Assembly (NCBI GenBank): GCA_963813525.1
Contig: CAWEZI010000005.1
Coordinates: 310,001 to 374,000 of the forward strand
Length of the DNA: 64,000 bases
DNA from: Bog-756 sp963813525
GTDB lineage: Bacteria; Actinomycetota; Acidimicrobiia; Acidimicrobiales; RAAP-2
Reading direction: 5' to 3'
Shown here: positions 32,513 through 42,052 of the stretch, in pieces
How the letters are laid out: each line of letters begins with the position of its first letter
Numbering within the stretch: position 1 is the first letter of the stretch
Position numbers and translations under genes: made by a program
The notes under the pieces: model-generated
What the model was told of the DNA's origin: nothing
Database searches by the model: none
The model's input: the letters and a program-made list of their open reading frames with translations, nothing else

Positions 32513-35119
32513 TCAAAGAACCCCGATCTCCCGGGCCCGAATGATGGCCCCATTTCGGTTGGCCACCTCCAGCTTGCGGTAGATGTGAGCCATATGTGTC
32601 TTGATGGTGTTGACCGACACGTAGAAGTGTTCGGCGAGCTCGGTATTGGTGTATCGGCTCGGCAGGTACGAGAGTATTTCGAGCTCTCGATCGGTCAGTG
32701 GATCGACAAGTTCCTCTCCCGGTGATGGCGAGTTGACCTCCCGCGCCCGATTGAGGACCCGCTGGCCAAAGGCTGATCGCTGCATATCGGGATGTCCGGA
32801 GATCAGCCGCAGAATGGTCGACCCTGCCCGCACGAACACTTCGACCAGGACGTGGCGCTCGGCCTCGGCCATTGCCGCGGCAAGGTGCGTCCGGACCTCG
32901 TCAGCAGACCCGTCGGCATCGGCCAACCACGCCAACAACAGCAGACCTTCTACGGTGTCCAGCGGCTCGGCCGAATCCAGGGAGCTCCGAATCGGATTGA
33001 TCAGCTTGCGGGCGAGGTCATGGTGGCCGAGCGTGAGAGCCGTCGCCGCATGCTCGAAGGTAGCCGCCGCTGCATGCGAGGCCGTAGCGTCGAATGTGCG
33101 CAGGGCCTGCTCGGGCGCTCCGCCGAGGCGTAGCAGCCGGGCCTGAAGAGCAAGCAGCCGACCAGCGACAATCGGAGGTGGAGGTGCACCCAGGTCATTT
33201 CTGGTCGACACGGCGGCGGTCATCGCCTGATCTCGCTGACCGTCTGCTTCCTGAAGCAGCGCACCTTCGAGGTGGCCGAACCATGAGAGTTGACTGCGTC
33301 GATTGGCTTCGGCCCTCAACGTGCCCTCATACAGTGAGAGCGAAGCGCGTCCAGGCTCCCCACGTTCCAAGGCCGCCAGTGCTGAGGCCAGATAGGCGTC
33401 AGCGGCGGACGGATGAGCCAGCAGGCCGACTTCTCGGGCGATAGCCAGCGCCTCGTCGGACAACGCGCTGGCTCGTTTGGTATTGCCGCACCAGGCCTCC
33501 AGCAGCCCGAGGGAGCCGAGGCCACTGACCTTCCAGATCGGATACGTCGCACCTCTGGTTGCCAGTCCCCGGTCGAGCCAGTCCCGAGCTTGATCGATTG
33601 CTCCGGCTTGCAAATGTCCACGCCCACAGGACAAAACGGTCACTGTCTCGAGAGACTGAGGGCGTGTCAGATTCATGAAGTTGGGGATTCGTGCGTCGCC
33701 GACGTGGTTGAGCAGGTCGAGGGCGTGGACAGCCATGTCGATGGAGACATCGGGGCGGGACCGCCACTGGGCCAGGGAAGCGAGGAAGACCTGTGCACAC
33801 ACCCGCTCGCCGTCTGTGGCTTCGAGGTCGGTCGCCACTCGCCCAAGGATGTCCTCTGCGCTGGCCGCTTGTCCCTCCAGTCCCTTGAGGATTCCCAAGA
33901 GGAGACTGACGTCGCGCCTCCCCTTCCGCGCCGACTCGGGAACCAGAGAGATCCAGCGGATGACCGTGGCCATCTCCCCCCTCTCGAACACCTCGGAGCC
34001 GCGGGTCATGATGACCTCGAGCGCCTCAGTCCAGTTCCGTGCGCCGAGGAGATATTCGACTCCGGCGTCCACTTCGCCTCGCTCGAGGTGCCATGAGGCA
34101 GCTCGCGTCAGCAAATCGTGCTCCCTGGCGGGGTGTTCCGCCCGCAGTGTGAAGCGCAGCATGTCCCGAAAGAGATGGTGAAACCGGAACCACTGGCGGC
34201 GGGTGTCCAACGACACCAGGAACATTGATTCCCGTTCCAACTGATCGAGCACAAGCTGTGCGTTCGTCTCGTCCGTTAGGTGGGTGACCAGGTCAGCGCA
34301 CATTGTGTCGAGCACCGAAATGCTGAGGAGGAGCTCGCGCCGGTCGTCCGGCAGAGAGCGGAGGACTTCTTCGCTCAGGTAGTCGGCGATCAGTCGGTCG
34401 TCTCCGCTGAACTGGGTGATGAACTCGTCGGAGTCGTTGTAGAGCCTGAGCGTCATGCCGGCCAACTGCAGTCCGGCAGCCCAGCCTTCGGTCCGGGCCA
34501 CCAGGGCGGCCACCCGGTCGGCCCCCAAGGAGCGACCGGTGATGTGTTCGAGGAGCAGGGCGGAGTCGGCGTCATCGAGAGCCAAGTCGGCTTGGCGGAT
34601 CTCGATCAGCTCCTGGTTGAGTCGGTGCCGACTCCAGGCGATGGGCAGGTCGGTCCGCGTCGACAGGACCAGGTGGATATTGGGTGGAACAAGATGGGCG
34701 AGGCTGCCCAGGTCGGCGATGAGGGTGGAATTCGACAGATGGTGGAGGTCGTCGAGGACGATGACCACCTCGGGGAGCTCGGCCAGCTGCGCCTCCAGCG
34801 CTTCGAGCAAAGGGGCACCGAGCCCGCCACCGTGCAGGGACACCAAGGTGGCCAGGTCGGCGAAGTCGGGATTGACAGTGGCCAGACCGCTGAGCAATCG
34901 GTGGGAGAAGCGGACAGGGTCGTCGTCGTCGGCACCGATCTCCACCCAGACAAAAGCCAGCTCAGGATGAGTGTTCGCCCATTGGGCGAGGAGCACCGTC
35001 TTTCCTGCCCCGGCCGGAGCCACGATCAGAGTCAGCGAGCGGGTGAGTGCCGCGTCCAGCTGACGTCTGAGACGCGTGCGATCCACCGCGTGGGCCGGAA
35101 CGACTGGGAGTGCAACCAT
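32513..35119 (-). CDS. MalT-like LuxR-family ATP-dependent regulator (LAL)
   Basis: This 868-residue protein begins with a STAND-type ATPase: Walker A APAGAGKT (34-41), Walker B VVIVLDDLHHL (about 117) and the winged-helix/MalT segment GWAAGLQLAGMTL (about 213). A long TPR-like sensor region (about 340-780) follows. The C-terminal LuxR helix-turn-helix reads LTDRELEILSYL ... TNTELAEHFYVSVNTIKTHMAHIYRKLEVANR. Such proteins are activated by an inducer plus ATP and bind near promoters as oligomers. Palindromes with identical half-sites flank the gene on both sides and recur before the second DUF6325 operon. These are candidate binding sites. Confidence 0.94.
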   Translation of the reverse strand: MVALPVVPAHAVDRTRLRRQLDAALTRSLTLIVAPAGAGKTVLLAQWANTHPELAFVWVEIGADDDDPVRFSHRLLSGLATVNPDFADLATLVSLHGGGLGAPLLEALEAQLAELPEVVIVLDDLHHLSNSTLIADLGSLAHLVPPNIHLVLSTRTDLPIAWSRHRLNQELIEIRQADLALDDADSALLLEHITGRSLGADRVAALVARTEGWAAGLQLAGMTLRLYNDSDEFITQFSGDDRLIADYLSEEVLRSLPDDRRELLLSISVLDTMCADLVTHLTDETNAQLVLDQLERESMFLVSLDTRRQWFRFHHLFRDMLRFTLRAEHPAREHDLLTRAASWHLERGEVDAGVEYLLGARNWTEALEVIMTRGSEVFERGEMATVIRWISLVPESARKGRRDVSLLLGILKGLEGQAASAEDILGRVATDLEATDGERVCAQVFLASLAQWRSRPDVSIDMAVHALDLLNHVGDARIPNFMNLTRPQSLETVTVLSCGRGHLQAGAIDQARDWLDRGLATRGATYPIWKVSGLGSLGLLEAWCGNTKRASALSDEALAIAREVGLLAHPSAADAYLASALAALERGEPGRASLSLYEGTLRAEANRRSQLSWFGHLEGALLQEADGQRDQAMTAAVSTRNDLGAPPPPIVAGRLLALQARLLRLGGAPEQALRTFDATASHAAAATFEHAATALTLGHHDLARKLINPIRSSLDSAEPLDTVEGLLLLAWLADADGSADEVRTHLAAAMAEAERHVLVEVFVRAGSTILRLISGHPDMQRSAFGQRVLNRAREVNSPSPGEELVDPLTDRELEILSYLPSRYTNTELAEHFYVSVNTIKTHMAHIYRKLEVANRNGAIIRAREIGVL

Positions 35120-35200
35120 GATCGACTTGTTCCTTCAGCCGAGACGGCTCAGTGTGCCACGAATGTCAGCGGCGAACCACTGTGAGCTGTTGGCATTTCA

Positions 35201-35240
35201 GGTGACACGACACATCACCCTCCCAGGGTGACGACACCCT
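35201..35240. promoter_or_regulatory. Cluster of GGGTGA/TCACCC half-sites in the luxR-type divergent promoter
   Basis: The centre is a perfect palindrome, TCACCCT-CCC-AGGGTGA (35215-35231). A further GGTGA at 35201 and CACCCT at 35235 make four alternating half-sites in 40 bp. The cluster is 96 bp upstream of the LuxR-family gene (minus strand) and 79-88 bp upstream of the small conserved gene at 35319 (plus strand), so it could govern both. Confidence 0.65.
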
Positions 35241-35318
35241 TGGCCGGCTGTCCCACTATGGCCGAAAGAATGGTCCGCCACCACGAGTGACCAGTGAGCC
35301 AACAATGCGAGGGCTACC

Positions 35319-35558
35319 TTGAGCGCGAGGAGCTTCGAAGTCGTCGTCAAAGGCAGACTGAGCCCGACGTTGACTGCGGCGATCGACGGATTTGAGGTCA
35401 GTCGTTGCGAAGACGGGTTCACCCACCTCGTCGGCTGGGTGCCCGATCAGGCGCGCCTCCACAGCACACTCGAACTACTTCGGGACCTCAACATCGAACT
35501 GATCTCAGTCAATCCGGTGTCGGCCCGCCAGCCAGACGCACTCCACCGCCTGGGCTGA
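35319..35558 (+). CDS. Small conserved protein, 'FEVVVKGRLSPTL' family (copy 1)
   Basis: The protein has 79 residues. The opening FEVVVKGRLSPTLTAAIDGFEV, the middle HLVGWVPDQARLH and the end LRDLNIELISVNPV match a second protein at 44674-44922 at most positions, which proves that both are genes. Start is TTG at 35319 with GAGGG upstream. Secondary structure suggests beta-alpha-beta with an ACT-like ferredoxin fold, which is an inference. It is divergent from the LuxR regulator, with the palindrome cluster in between. I do not recognise a function. Confidence 0.85.
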   Translation: MSARSFEVVVKGRLSPTLTAAIDGFEVSRCEDGFTHLVGWVPDQARLHSTLELLRDLNIELISVNPVSARQPDALHRLG

Positions 35559-35792
35559 ACCGACCGAGAAGAGAACTCCATTGGCTGACTGTGTGCGGAC
35601 CAACCTGCCGATTTCCTCCGTTGCCCATCCGGGTGCGAACGCCTGTGGTGCCAACGAGACACATGTTCGGCTGGACCAGCCCGAACGCCTCTCTACGGAG
35701 GGCGTCGCCCCCGCCGTCGGCTTCACCAGGCAGGTAGTGGACGCCTACCGGGGGAGGCAGCACTGAGAACCACCAGGAGGTCCGGCCAAGAA

Positions 35793-37472
35793 GTGGCGAA
35801 GGTTGGGCCCGGCCCCGTCGACCCCAGGCTGCTCGAGTACACGCGCGGAACGCGCCGCTACCTGGTGGCCACGGTGCTGGTGGGGGGCTTCACCGCCACC
35901 CTGGTGGTGGCCCAGGCCTGGCTGATCGCCAACACCGTGGCACGGGTGGTCAGTGGCCACCAGGCGCTGGCCCAGGTCCGCACCCTGGCGGCCCTGCTCC
36001 TGGCGGTGATCGTGGGCCGGGCCGCGGTGGGCTGGCTGGGTGAACGCATGGCCGCCCGAGCCTCGTCGGCGGCCAAGTCGGACCTCCGCCAGGCCCTGGT
36101 CGACCGCGTCGGCCGTCTGGGACCGGCAGGCATCGACCGCCAGCGTCGGGGCAGCCTGGTCGTGTTGGCCACCAGCGGGATCGACGCCCTCGACGGATAC
36201 TTCGCCCGCTATCTGCCCCAGCTGTTCCTGGCGGTGATCGTCCCGGTCACCGTCATCGTCGTGGTGGTCGGCGCCGACTGGGTCTCCGCTGTGCTCATTG
36301 CCGTGACCGTCCCCCTGATCCCCGTGTTCATGGTGCTGGTTGGCGCCTCGACGAGGGTCCGCATGGCGCGTCAGGCCCGCCTTCTCCAGCGGCTGGCCGG
36401 CCACTTCCTCGACGTGGTTGCCGGCCTGCCCACCCTGAAGGTCTTCGGCCGGGCCAAGGCCCAGGTGGCCGCCGTCCGCGACGTGACCGACCGCTACCGC
36501 TCGGCGACGATGGCCACGCTCAAGGTGGCGTTCCTCTCCTCGCTCATCCTCGAGCTCCTGGCTACCTTTTCAGTGGCCCTTGTGGCCGTGGCCGTGGGGC
36601 TACGCCTGCTCGGTGGCCACCTCGGCCTGGCTACCGCCCTCTTCGTCCTCATCCTGGCCCCCGAGGCCTACCTACCGCTACGCCTGCTGGGCACCAACTA
36701 TCACGCCAGCGCCGAGGGGATGAGGGCCGCCGGTGAGGTCTTCGCCGTGCTCGAACAGCCCTTGCCGGTCCGGGGCACCTCTCGCCATGTCCCCGACCCC
36801 GCCCGATCCGCGCTCAGGGTTGACCAGCTCGAAGTCTGGTACCCGGGGCGACCCCTGGCGGCCTTGCAGGAGGTCACCCTGGCCGTCGCCCCCGGCGAGG
36901 TGGTGGCCATCACCGGGCCCAGTGGGTGCGGGAAATCGACCCTGTTCGCCGTCCTGCTGGGCTTGCATTCCACCTTCGGTGGCTCGGTCACGGTGGGTGG
37001 GTCGGACCTGGCCGACCTCGACCCTGACGCCTGGCGGGCGCAGGTGGCCTGGGTACCCCAGCGACCGCATTTGTTCGCCCGTTCGATTGCCGACAACGTG
37101 CGGCTCGGGCGACCCGGGGCCACCGACGACGAGGTGCGGTCCGCCCTGGCCGACGCCGGCCTCGACCGGGTGGTGGCCCGGCTACCCGAGGGCCTCGAAA
37201 CCAGGCTGGGCCACGACGGGGCCGGCCTGTCGGCGGGGGAGCGTCAGCGGGTCGCGCTGGCTCGGGCCTTCCTGCGGGATGCGCCCCTCCTGCTGCTCGA
37301 CGAGCCGACCGCCAATCTCGATGGTCGGACCGAGGAAAGCGTGCTGGCCGCCGTGCGACGACTGATGACCGGGCGCACCGTGGTCATCGTGGCCCACCGG
37401 CCCTCCCTGCTGGCGCTGGCTGACCGAGTGGTCGACCTGACTCCGGCACTGACCCCGGAGGCGGCCCGGTGA
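35793..37472 (+). CDS. cydD: Thiol reductant ABC exporter subunit CydD
   Basis: This 559-residue half-transporter has six membrane segments in the first 300 residues and an ATPase with Walker A GPSGCGKST, signature LSAGERQR, Walker B LLLLDEPTANLD and H-loop AHR. With CydC it exports glutathione/cysteine-type thiols needed for cytochrome bd maturation. GTG start with AGGAGG 12 bp upstream. Its last 4 bp overlap cydC. First gene of the cydDCAB operon. Confidence 0.94.
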   Translation: MAKVGPGPVDPRLLEYTRGTRRYLVATVLVGGFTATLVVAQAWLIANTVARVVSGHQALAQVRTLAALLLAVIVGRAAVGWLGERMAARASSAAKSDLRQALVDRVGRLGPAGIDRQRRGSLVVLATSGIDALDGYFARYLPQLFLAVIVPVTVIVVVVGADWVSAVLIAVTVPLIPVFMVLVGASTRVRMARQARLLQRLAGHFLDVVAGLPTLKVFGRAKAQVAAVRDVTDRYRSATMATLKVAFLSSLILELLATFSVALVAVAVGLRLLGGHLGLATALFVLILAPEAYLPLRLLGTNYHASAEGMRAAGEVFAVLEQPLPVRGTSRHVPDPARSALRVDQLEVWYPGRPLAALQEVTLAVAPGEVVAITGPSGCGKSTLFAVLLGLHSTFGGSVTVGGSDLADLDPDAWRAQVAWVPQRPHLFARSIADNVRLGRPGATDDEVRSALADAGLDRVVARLPEGLETRLGHDGAGLSAGERQRVALARAFLRDAPLLLLDEPTANLDGRTEESVLAAVRRLMTGRTVVIVAHRPSLLALADRVVDLTPALTPEAAR

Positions 37473-39367
37473 GAGAGGTGGGCGCCGACCCGAGGGGGCA
37501 CGGGGAACTCGCCCCTTTGGGCCGGACCCTGGACATGGCCCGGCCCGCCTTGGGACGGATCGTCCTGGCCGCCCTGCTGGGTGCGGCAGCCATCGCTGCC
37601 GACATCGGTCTCATCGGCACAGCGGCATGGCTCATCTCGAGGGCGGCACAACACCCGAACGAGTCGGCGCTGGCCGTGGCCATCGTGGCTGTCCAGTTCT
37701 TCGGGCTCTCTCGCGGTTTCTTCCGTTACGAGGAACGGCTGGTCGGCCACGATGCCGCCTTCCGGCTGCTGGCCGACATCAGGGTGCGGGTGTACCAACG
37801 CCTGGAGCAGCTGGCCCCGTCCGGGCTGCCTTACTTTCGCCGCGGCGACTTGCTGACCCGGATCGTCAGTGACGTCGACTCGTTGCAGGACCTGGTCATC
37901 CGGGTGATCCCTCCGTTCGGCAGTTCCGTGGTGGTGGGATCGCTCACTGTCGTCCTGCTGTGGTGGTTGCTGCCCGCTGCCGGGCTCATCCTGGCCGTCT
38001 GCCTGCTGTCGGCGGCCACGGTCCCGCCCTGGCTGACCGGCAGACTGGCCCGGCGGCGCGAGGCCACGTTCGCCCAGGTGCGCGGAAATCTGGGTGCGGC
38101 CATGGTGGACCTCACGGAGGGGGCGGCCGAGCTCGTGGTATTCGGAGGCGTCGACGCCCAGGTCCGAGCCGTTCGGGACCGGGACGCCGAGCTCACTGCC
38201 ATCGCCGCCTCCCGCGCCGGGACGGCCGGCGTCGGTCTGGCCCTCACCACCCTCCTGGCTGGACTGGCCTGTTGGGGCTGTCTGATGGTGGGTATTCCGG
38301 CGGTGTCGTCCGGCCACTTGAACGGGACCGAGCTGGCGGTCATCACTCTGATCCCGCTGGCCGCCTTCGAGCTGGTCGTGGGTCTCCCCGTTGCCACCCA
38401 GGCCCTCCAACGGGTGCGTCAGGCCGCCGCCCGGGTGTTCGAAGTCACCGACGCGGCCGTGCGGGTGGCCGAGCCGCAGGTGGCGCTCACCGTTCCCGAG
38501 CATCCCCACGATCTCGAGGTCGAGGGGATCTGGGCCACGTACCCCGGCGCGGCCGTTCCCGCGCTCCGGGGCTTGGACCTTTCCCTTCCCTCCGGAAAGC
38601 GGGTGGCTGTCCTCGGACCGAGCGGGGCCGGAAAGTCGACCCTGGCCTCGGTACTGCTCCGCTTCCTGCCCTGGCAGGCCGGTTCGGTCACGCTGAGCGG
38701 GACGCCAATCGACCGGTTGTCCCCCGACGCCCTGCGCACCGTGGTCGGGATGGTCGGTCAAGATGCGTACCTCTTCGACACGACCATCGCCGAAAATCTC
38801 CGGGTCGGGAAACGCAACGCCACAGACGCCGAGCTGGCCGAGGTGGTCGCTCGGGTCGGCCTGGCCGGCTGGCTGGGCGGCCTGCCACAGGGGCTGGCCA
38901 CCGAGGTCGGAGGGCACGGGGCCCGGGTGTCTGGCGGTCAACGGCAACGGTTGGCAGTGGCCCGTGCCCTTCTGGCCGACTTCCCGGTACTGGTTCTCGA
39001 CGAACCAGCCGAGCACCTCGACACGGACGCCGCTGACGCATTGACCGCCGACCTTCTGGACATGACCGCGGGGCGCACGTTGCTACTGATCACCCACCGG
39101 CTCAGCGGTCTGGAGTCGGTCGACGAGATCGTGGTGATGGACGAAGGCCGGGTGATCGAGCGCGGCACCCACGATGAACTGCTGGGACTGGCTGGCACGT
39201 ACTCCCGCCTGTGGTGGGAGGAGATGAGGACCGAGAGTTACGCCCCTTCCTCCCGCGGGGCCTCCTCCCGAGGGGTCTCAATCGACGCGCCTCTGCCCCG
39301 GGCGATGTCACAACCCATGGTCGCCGCCTCCGGGGGCACCCTGATCGACGGGACTCTGATCTCATGA
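37469..39367 (+). CDS. cydC: Thiol reductant ABC exporter subunit CydC
   Basis: This 632-residue half-transporter, the partner of CydD, has membrane segments in residues 20-310. Its ATPase has Walker A GPSGAGKST, signature VSGGQRQR, Walker B VLVLDEPAEHLD and THR. GTG start overlaps the cydD stop, and its stop overlaps the cydA ATG. The last 40 residues (SSRGASSRGVS...) are an unconserved tail. Confidence 0.93.
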   Translation: MREVGADPRGHGELAPLGRTLDMARPALGRIVLAALLGAAAIAADIGLIGTAAWLISRAAQHPNESALAVAIVAVQFFGLSRGFFRYEERLVGHDAAFRLLADIRVRVYQRLEQLAPSGLPYFRRGDLLTRIVSDVDSLQDLVIRVIPPFGSSVVVGSLTVVLLWWLLPAAGLILAVCLLSAATVPPWLTGRLARRREATFAQVRGNLGAAMVDLTEGAAELVVFGGVDAQVRAVRDRDAELTAIAASRAGTAGVGLALTTLLAGLACWGCLMVGIPAVSSGHLNGTELAVITLIPLAAFELVVGLPVATQALQRVRQAAARVFEVTDAAVRVAEPQVALTVPEHPHDLEVEGIWATYPGAAVPALRGLDLSLPSGKRVAVLGPSGAGKSTLASVLLRFLPWQAGSVTLSGTPIDRLSPDALRTVVGMVGQDAYLFDTTIAENLRVGKRNATDAELAEVVARVGLAGWLGGLPQGLATEVGGHGARVSGGQRQRLAVARALLADFPVLVLDEPAEHLDTDAADALTADLLDMTAGRTLLLITHRLSGLESVDEIVVMDEGRVIERGTHDELLGLAGTYSRLWWEEMRTESYAPSSRGASSRGVSIDAPLPRAMSQPMVAASGGTLIDGTLIS

Positions 39368-40803
39368 CCAACGACCTGGCCCGATGGCAGTTCGCCACCA
39401 CCAGCATCTATCACTTCCTCTTCGTCCCGGTCACCATCGGGCTGGCCTTTCTGGTGGCGTTGCTGCAGACCAGCTGGTACCGCAACGACAACCCGGCATT
39501 CAAACGGCTCACCAAGTTCTTTGGAACCCTCCTCCTGATCAACGTGGCGGTGGGCGTGGTCACCGGTCTGGTCCAGGAATTCGAATTCGGCATGAACTGG
39601 TCGAACTACTCCCGCTTCGTCGGCAACATCTTCGGTGGGCCACTAGCCATGGAGGGCCTGGTGGCCTTCTTCCTCGAATCCACCTTCCTCGGCCTGTGGA
39701 TCTTCGGTTGGGACCGCCTGTCGAAGAAGGTCCACCTGACCTGCATCTGGCTGGTGGCGGCGGCATCCATGGTGTCGGCACTGTTCATCATGGCGGCCAA
39801 CTCGTGGATGCAGCACCCGGTGGGCTACGTGATGAACGCCCAACACCAGCCCCAGCTCAACGATGTCTGGGCCCTGTTCACCAACCCGGTGTTCCTGTGG
39901 GCCTACCCCCATGTCGTCCTGGCCTCCCTGGTGACCGGGGCCATAATCATGCTCGCCGTCTCCGCCTGGCACCTGAAGAGGAAGAGCGCGGTCGAGGCCT
40001 TCCGCCGAACGGCCATCATCTCCCTCGCCGTCCTCACCCCGGCCGTCTTCGTCAACATGTTCATCGGCAGCGAGCTCGGTGTGGTCGAGGGCACGTACCA
40101 GCCGATGAAGATCGCCGCCGCCGAGGCCCTGTGGAACACATGCCCGTCCCACTGCTCGTTCTCCGCCTTTCAAACCGGGGGTGGGAACAACGATCCCACC
40201 CCCACCAAGATCATTGAGATCCCCGACCTGCTGTCCATCCTGGCCACCAACCACATCGACGGCGAGGTCCAGGGCATGAACAACCTGCAGGCCCAGTACG
40301 TGAAGGAGTACGGACCGGGTAACTACATCCCCAACGTCTTCATCCAGTACTGGGGGATGCGGGTGATGGCCTACCTGGCCGCCGTCATCGCCCTGTTCGC
40401 TCTGTGGGGACTGTGGCTCATCAGGCGGAAGAGGCTGGACAAGGCCAAGTGGTTCCTCTACATCGCCCCCTGGTTCGCCATCGCCCCGTTCCTGATGAAC
40501 ACGGCCGGGTGGTTGCTCACCGAGAGCGGCCGCCAGCCCTGGATCGTCCAGGGACTCATGAAGACGTCCCAGGCCAACTCCCCCTCGGTGACCGCCACCG
40601 ATATCTGGATCAGCCTGACCGTGTTCGTGCTGCTCTACGTGGCTCTGGGCGTGGCCGACGCCTACCTCATGATCCACTACGGGCGCAAGGAGCTCGAACC
40701 GCCCACCGACCAGGGGCCCGGCGGTGACGACGGCGAAGGTGACGCCGACGACGGTTCGTCAGAGGAGTCCGACGACGACCGGGTTCCGGCCCTCATCTAC
40801 TAG
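39364..40803 (+). CDS. cydA: Cytochrome bd oxidase subunit I
   Basis: This 479-residue protein carries the haem ligands: His in SIYHFLFVPVTIG, His in YPHVVLASLVTG and Met in WGMRVMAY. The conserved acidic pair region reads EFEFGMNWSNYSRFVGNIFGGPLAMEG, and the quinol site has LTESGRQPW. The Q-loop is of the short type usual in actinobacteria. It couples quinol oxidation to oxygen reduction at high affinity without pumping protons. The C-terminus has an acidic tail of about 35 residues. Confidence 0.96.
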   Translation: MTNDLARWQFATTSIYHFLFVPVTIGLAFLVALLQTSWYRNDNPAFKRLTKFFGTLLLINVAVGVVTGLVQEFEFGMNWSNYSRFVGNIFGGPLAMEGLVAFFLESTFLGLWIFGWDRLSKKVHLTCIWLVAAASMVSALFIMAANSWMQHPVGYVMNAQHQPQLNDVWALFTNPVFLWAYPHVVLASLVTGAIIMLAVSAWHLKRKSAVEAFRRTAIISLAVLTPAVFVNMFIGSELGVVEGTYQPMKIAAAEALWNTCPSHCSFSAFQTGGGNNDPTPTKIIEIPDLLSILATNHIDGEVQGMNNLQAQYVKEYGPGNYIPNVFIQYWGMRVMAYLAAVIALFALWGLWLIRRKRLDKAKWFLYIAPWFAIAPFLMNTAGWLLTESGRQPWIVQGLMKTSQANSPSVTATDIWISLTVFVLLYVALGVADAYLMIHYGRKELEPPTDQGPGGDDGEGDADDGSSEESDDDRVPALIY

Positions 40804-40812
40804 GAGACGACC

Positions 40813-41886
40813 ATGGTCCATCTCAACAACTTCTGGTATGTGATCATCGCAGTCTTCTGGGTGGGGTTCTTCGTCCTCGAGGGATTCGACTTCGGTGTGG
40901 GGATGCTCCACTCGTTCATCGGCCGCGACGATGCCGAGCGACGTATCGCCGTCAACACCATCGGCCCGACCTGGGACGGCAACGAAATGTGGTTGGTGAT
41001 AGCCGGTGCAGCCACTTTCGCCGCCTTCCCCTCCTGGTACGCCACCATGTTCTCCACCTTCTACCTGGCCCTGGTGGTGGTCCTGCTCGCCCTCATCGTG
41101 CGGGGGGTCTCCTTCGAGTACAACCGCAAGATCGACAACCCCCGGTGGCGATCCACCTGGCGGTGGTCACTGACTGTCGGCAGCCTGCTCGTTCCCCTGC
41201 TGCTCGGCACCGCTCTCGGTGATCTCCTCCACGGGCTGCCCATCGACTCCGCCCACAACTACACCGGCACCTTCTGGGGACTTCTGGTGCCCTTCGGTCT
41301 CTATACCGGCGTGACCCTCACCGTGCTGTCCCTCTTCCTCGGGGCCGCTTTCTTGACCCTCAAGACCAGCGGCGACCTCCACGACCGGGCGGCCCGACTG
41401 TCCGGTGGCCTGGGGTGGGTGGCCTCCGTGGTCACCTTCGGCTGGCTGACCTGGATCCACGTGGGACTGGGGGTCGGCTTCCTCCCCAATCCGTTTCAGG
41501 TCCTGGCCCTGGCCGCCGTCATCGGCGCCGCCCTGTTCGCCGAGTCCCACTCGGAAGGTTGGTCCTTCGCCGCCGGCGCCACCGCCATGGGCAGCGTGGT
41601 GGGCTCCTTGTTCTTCGAGCTCTTCCCCCGGGTGATGGTCTCCAGTACCAACACCGCCTACAACCTCACCGTGGCCAACTCGGCCAGTAACTCCTACACG
41701 TTGAAGGTGATGACGGTGGTGGCGCTGGTCACCTTTCCGGTGGTGCTGGCCTACCAAGGGTGGAGTATCTACGTCTTCCGGAAGAGAGTCGTCGGACCGA
41801 GGTCATCCGGTCCATCGTCGGCTCCCCCGACCCAGCTCGGTGGCGTTCCTTCGACCATCACCGAGGTCACTCCAGCCGGCGAGTGA
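40813..41886 (+). CDS. cydB: Cytochrome bd oxidase subunit II
   Basis: This 357-residue membrane protein has the typical opening VIIAVFWVGFFVLEGFDFGVGML, then IGPTWDGNEMWLVIAGAATFAAFPSWYA and RGVSFEYNRK, all conserved in CydB. Eight to nine membrane segments. ATG 9 bp after the cydA stop, with AGGAGA in the gap. Pairs with CydA; last large gene of the operon. Confidence 0.95.
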   Translation: MVHLNNFWYVIIAVFWVGFFVLEGFDFGVGMLHSFIGRDDAERRIAVNTIGPTWDGNEMWLVIAGAATFAAFPSWYATMFSTFYLALVVVLLALIVRGVSFEYNRKIDNPRWRSTWRWSLTVGSLLVPLLLGTALGDLLHGLPIDSAHNYTGTFWGLLVPFGLYTGVTLTVLSLFLGAAFLTLKTSGDLHDRAARLSGGLGWVASVVTFGWLTWIHVGLGVGFLPNPFQVLALAAVIGAALFAESHSEGWSFAAGATAMGSVVGSLFFELFPRVMVSSTNTAYNLTVANSASNSYTLKVMTVVALVTFPVVLAYQGWSIYVFRKRVVGPRSSGPSSAPPTQLGGVPSTITEVTPAGE

Positions 41887-41999
41887 GCGGACGGCCTCGC
41901 TCGGGCACATACGGAGGGGAGACCCCGGGCCGGCTGTCCCGGTGGCTTATCGGTACCCCCAAGGCCGTCGCCGCTGTGCGGACCGCTGTCACAATCTGA
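41883..41999 (+). CDS. Possible 38-residue small protein overlapping the cydB end
   Basis: A GTG overlaps the cydB stop (GTGA) and opens 38 codons ending at TGA 41997-41999. The position is that of the small CydX subunit in proteobacterial operons. However, the peptide is basic, with only a weakly hydrophobic C-terminal half (RWLIGTPKAVAAVRTAVTI), so it is not a clear CydX. Low confidence. Confidence 0.25.
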   Translation: MSGRPRSGTYGGETPGRLSRWLIGTPKAVAAVRTAVTI

Positions 42000-42052
42000 A
42001 ATCGTCCTAATCGGGTGATGGCGGCGACCCGGGCCGGCGCGACCGTGGTTTC

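Noticed and set aside
37244..39016. A 590-codon open frame on the minus strand opposite cydD/cydC
   Set aside because: Gln/Gly/Pro/Arg-rich antisense reading over two well-defined ABC exporter genes; typical of high-GC DNA.
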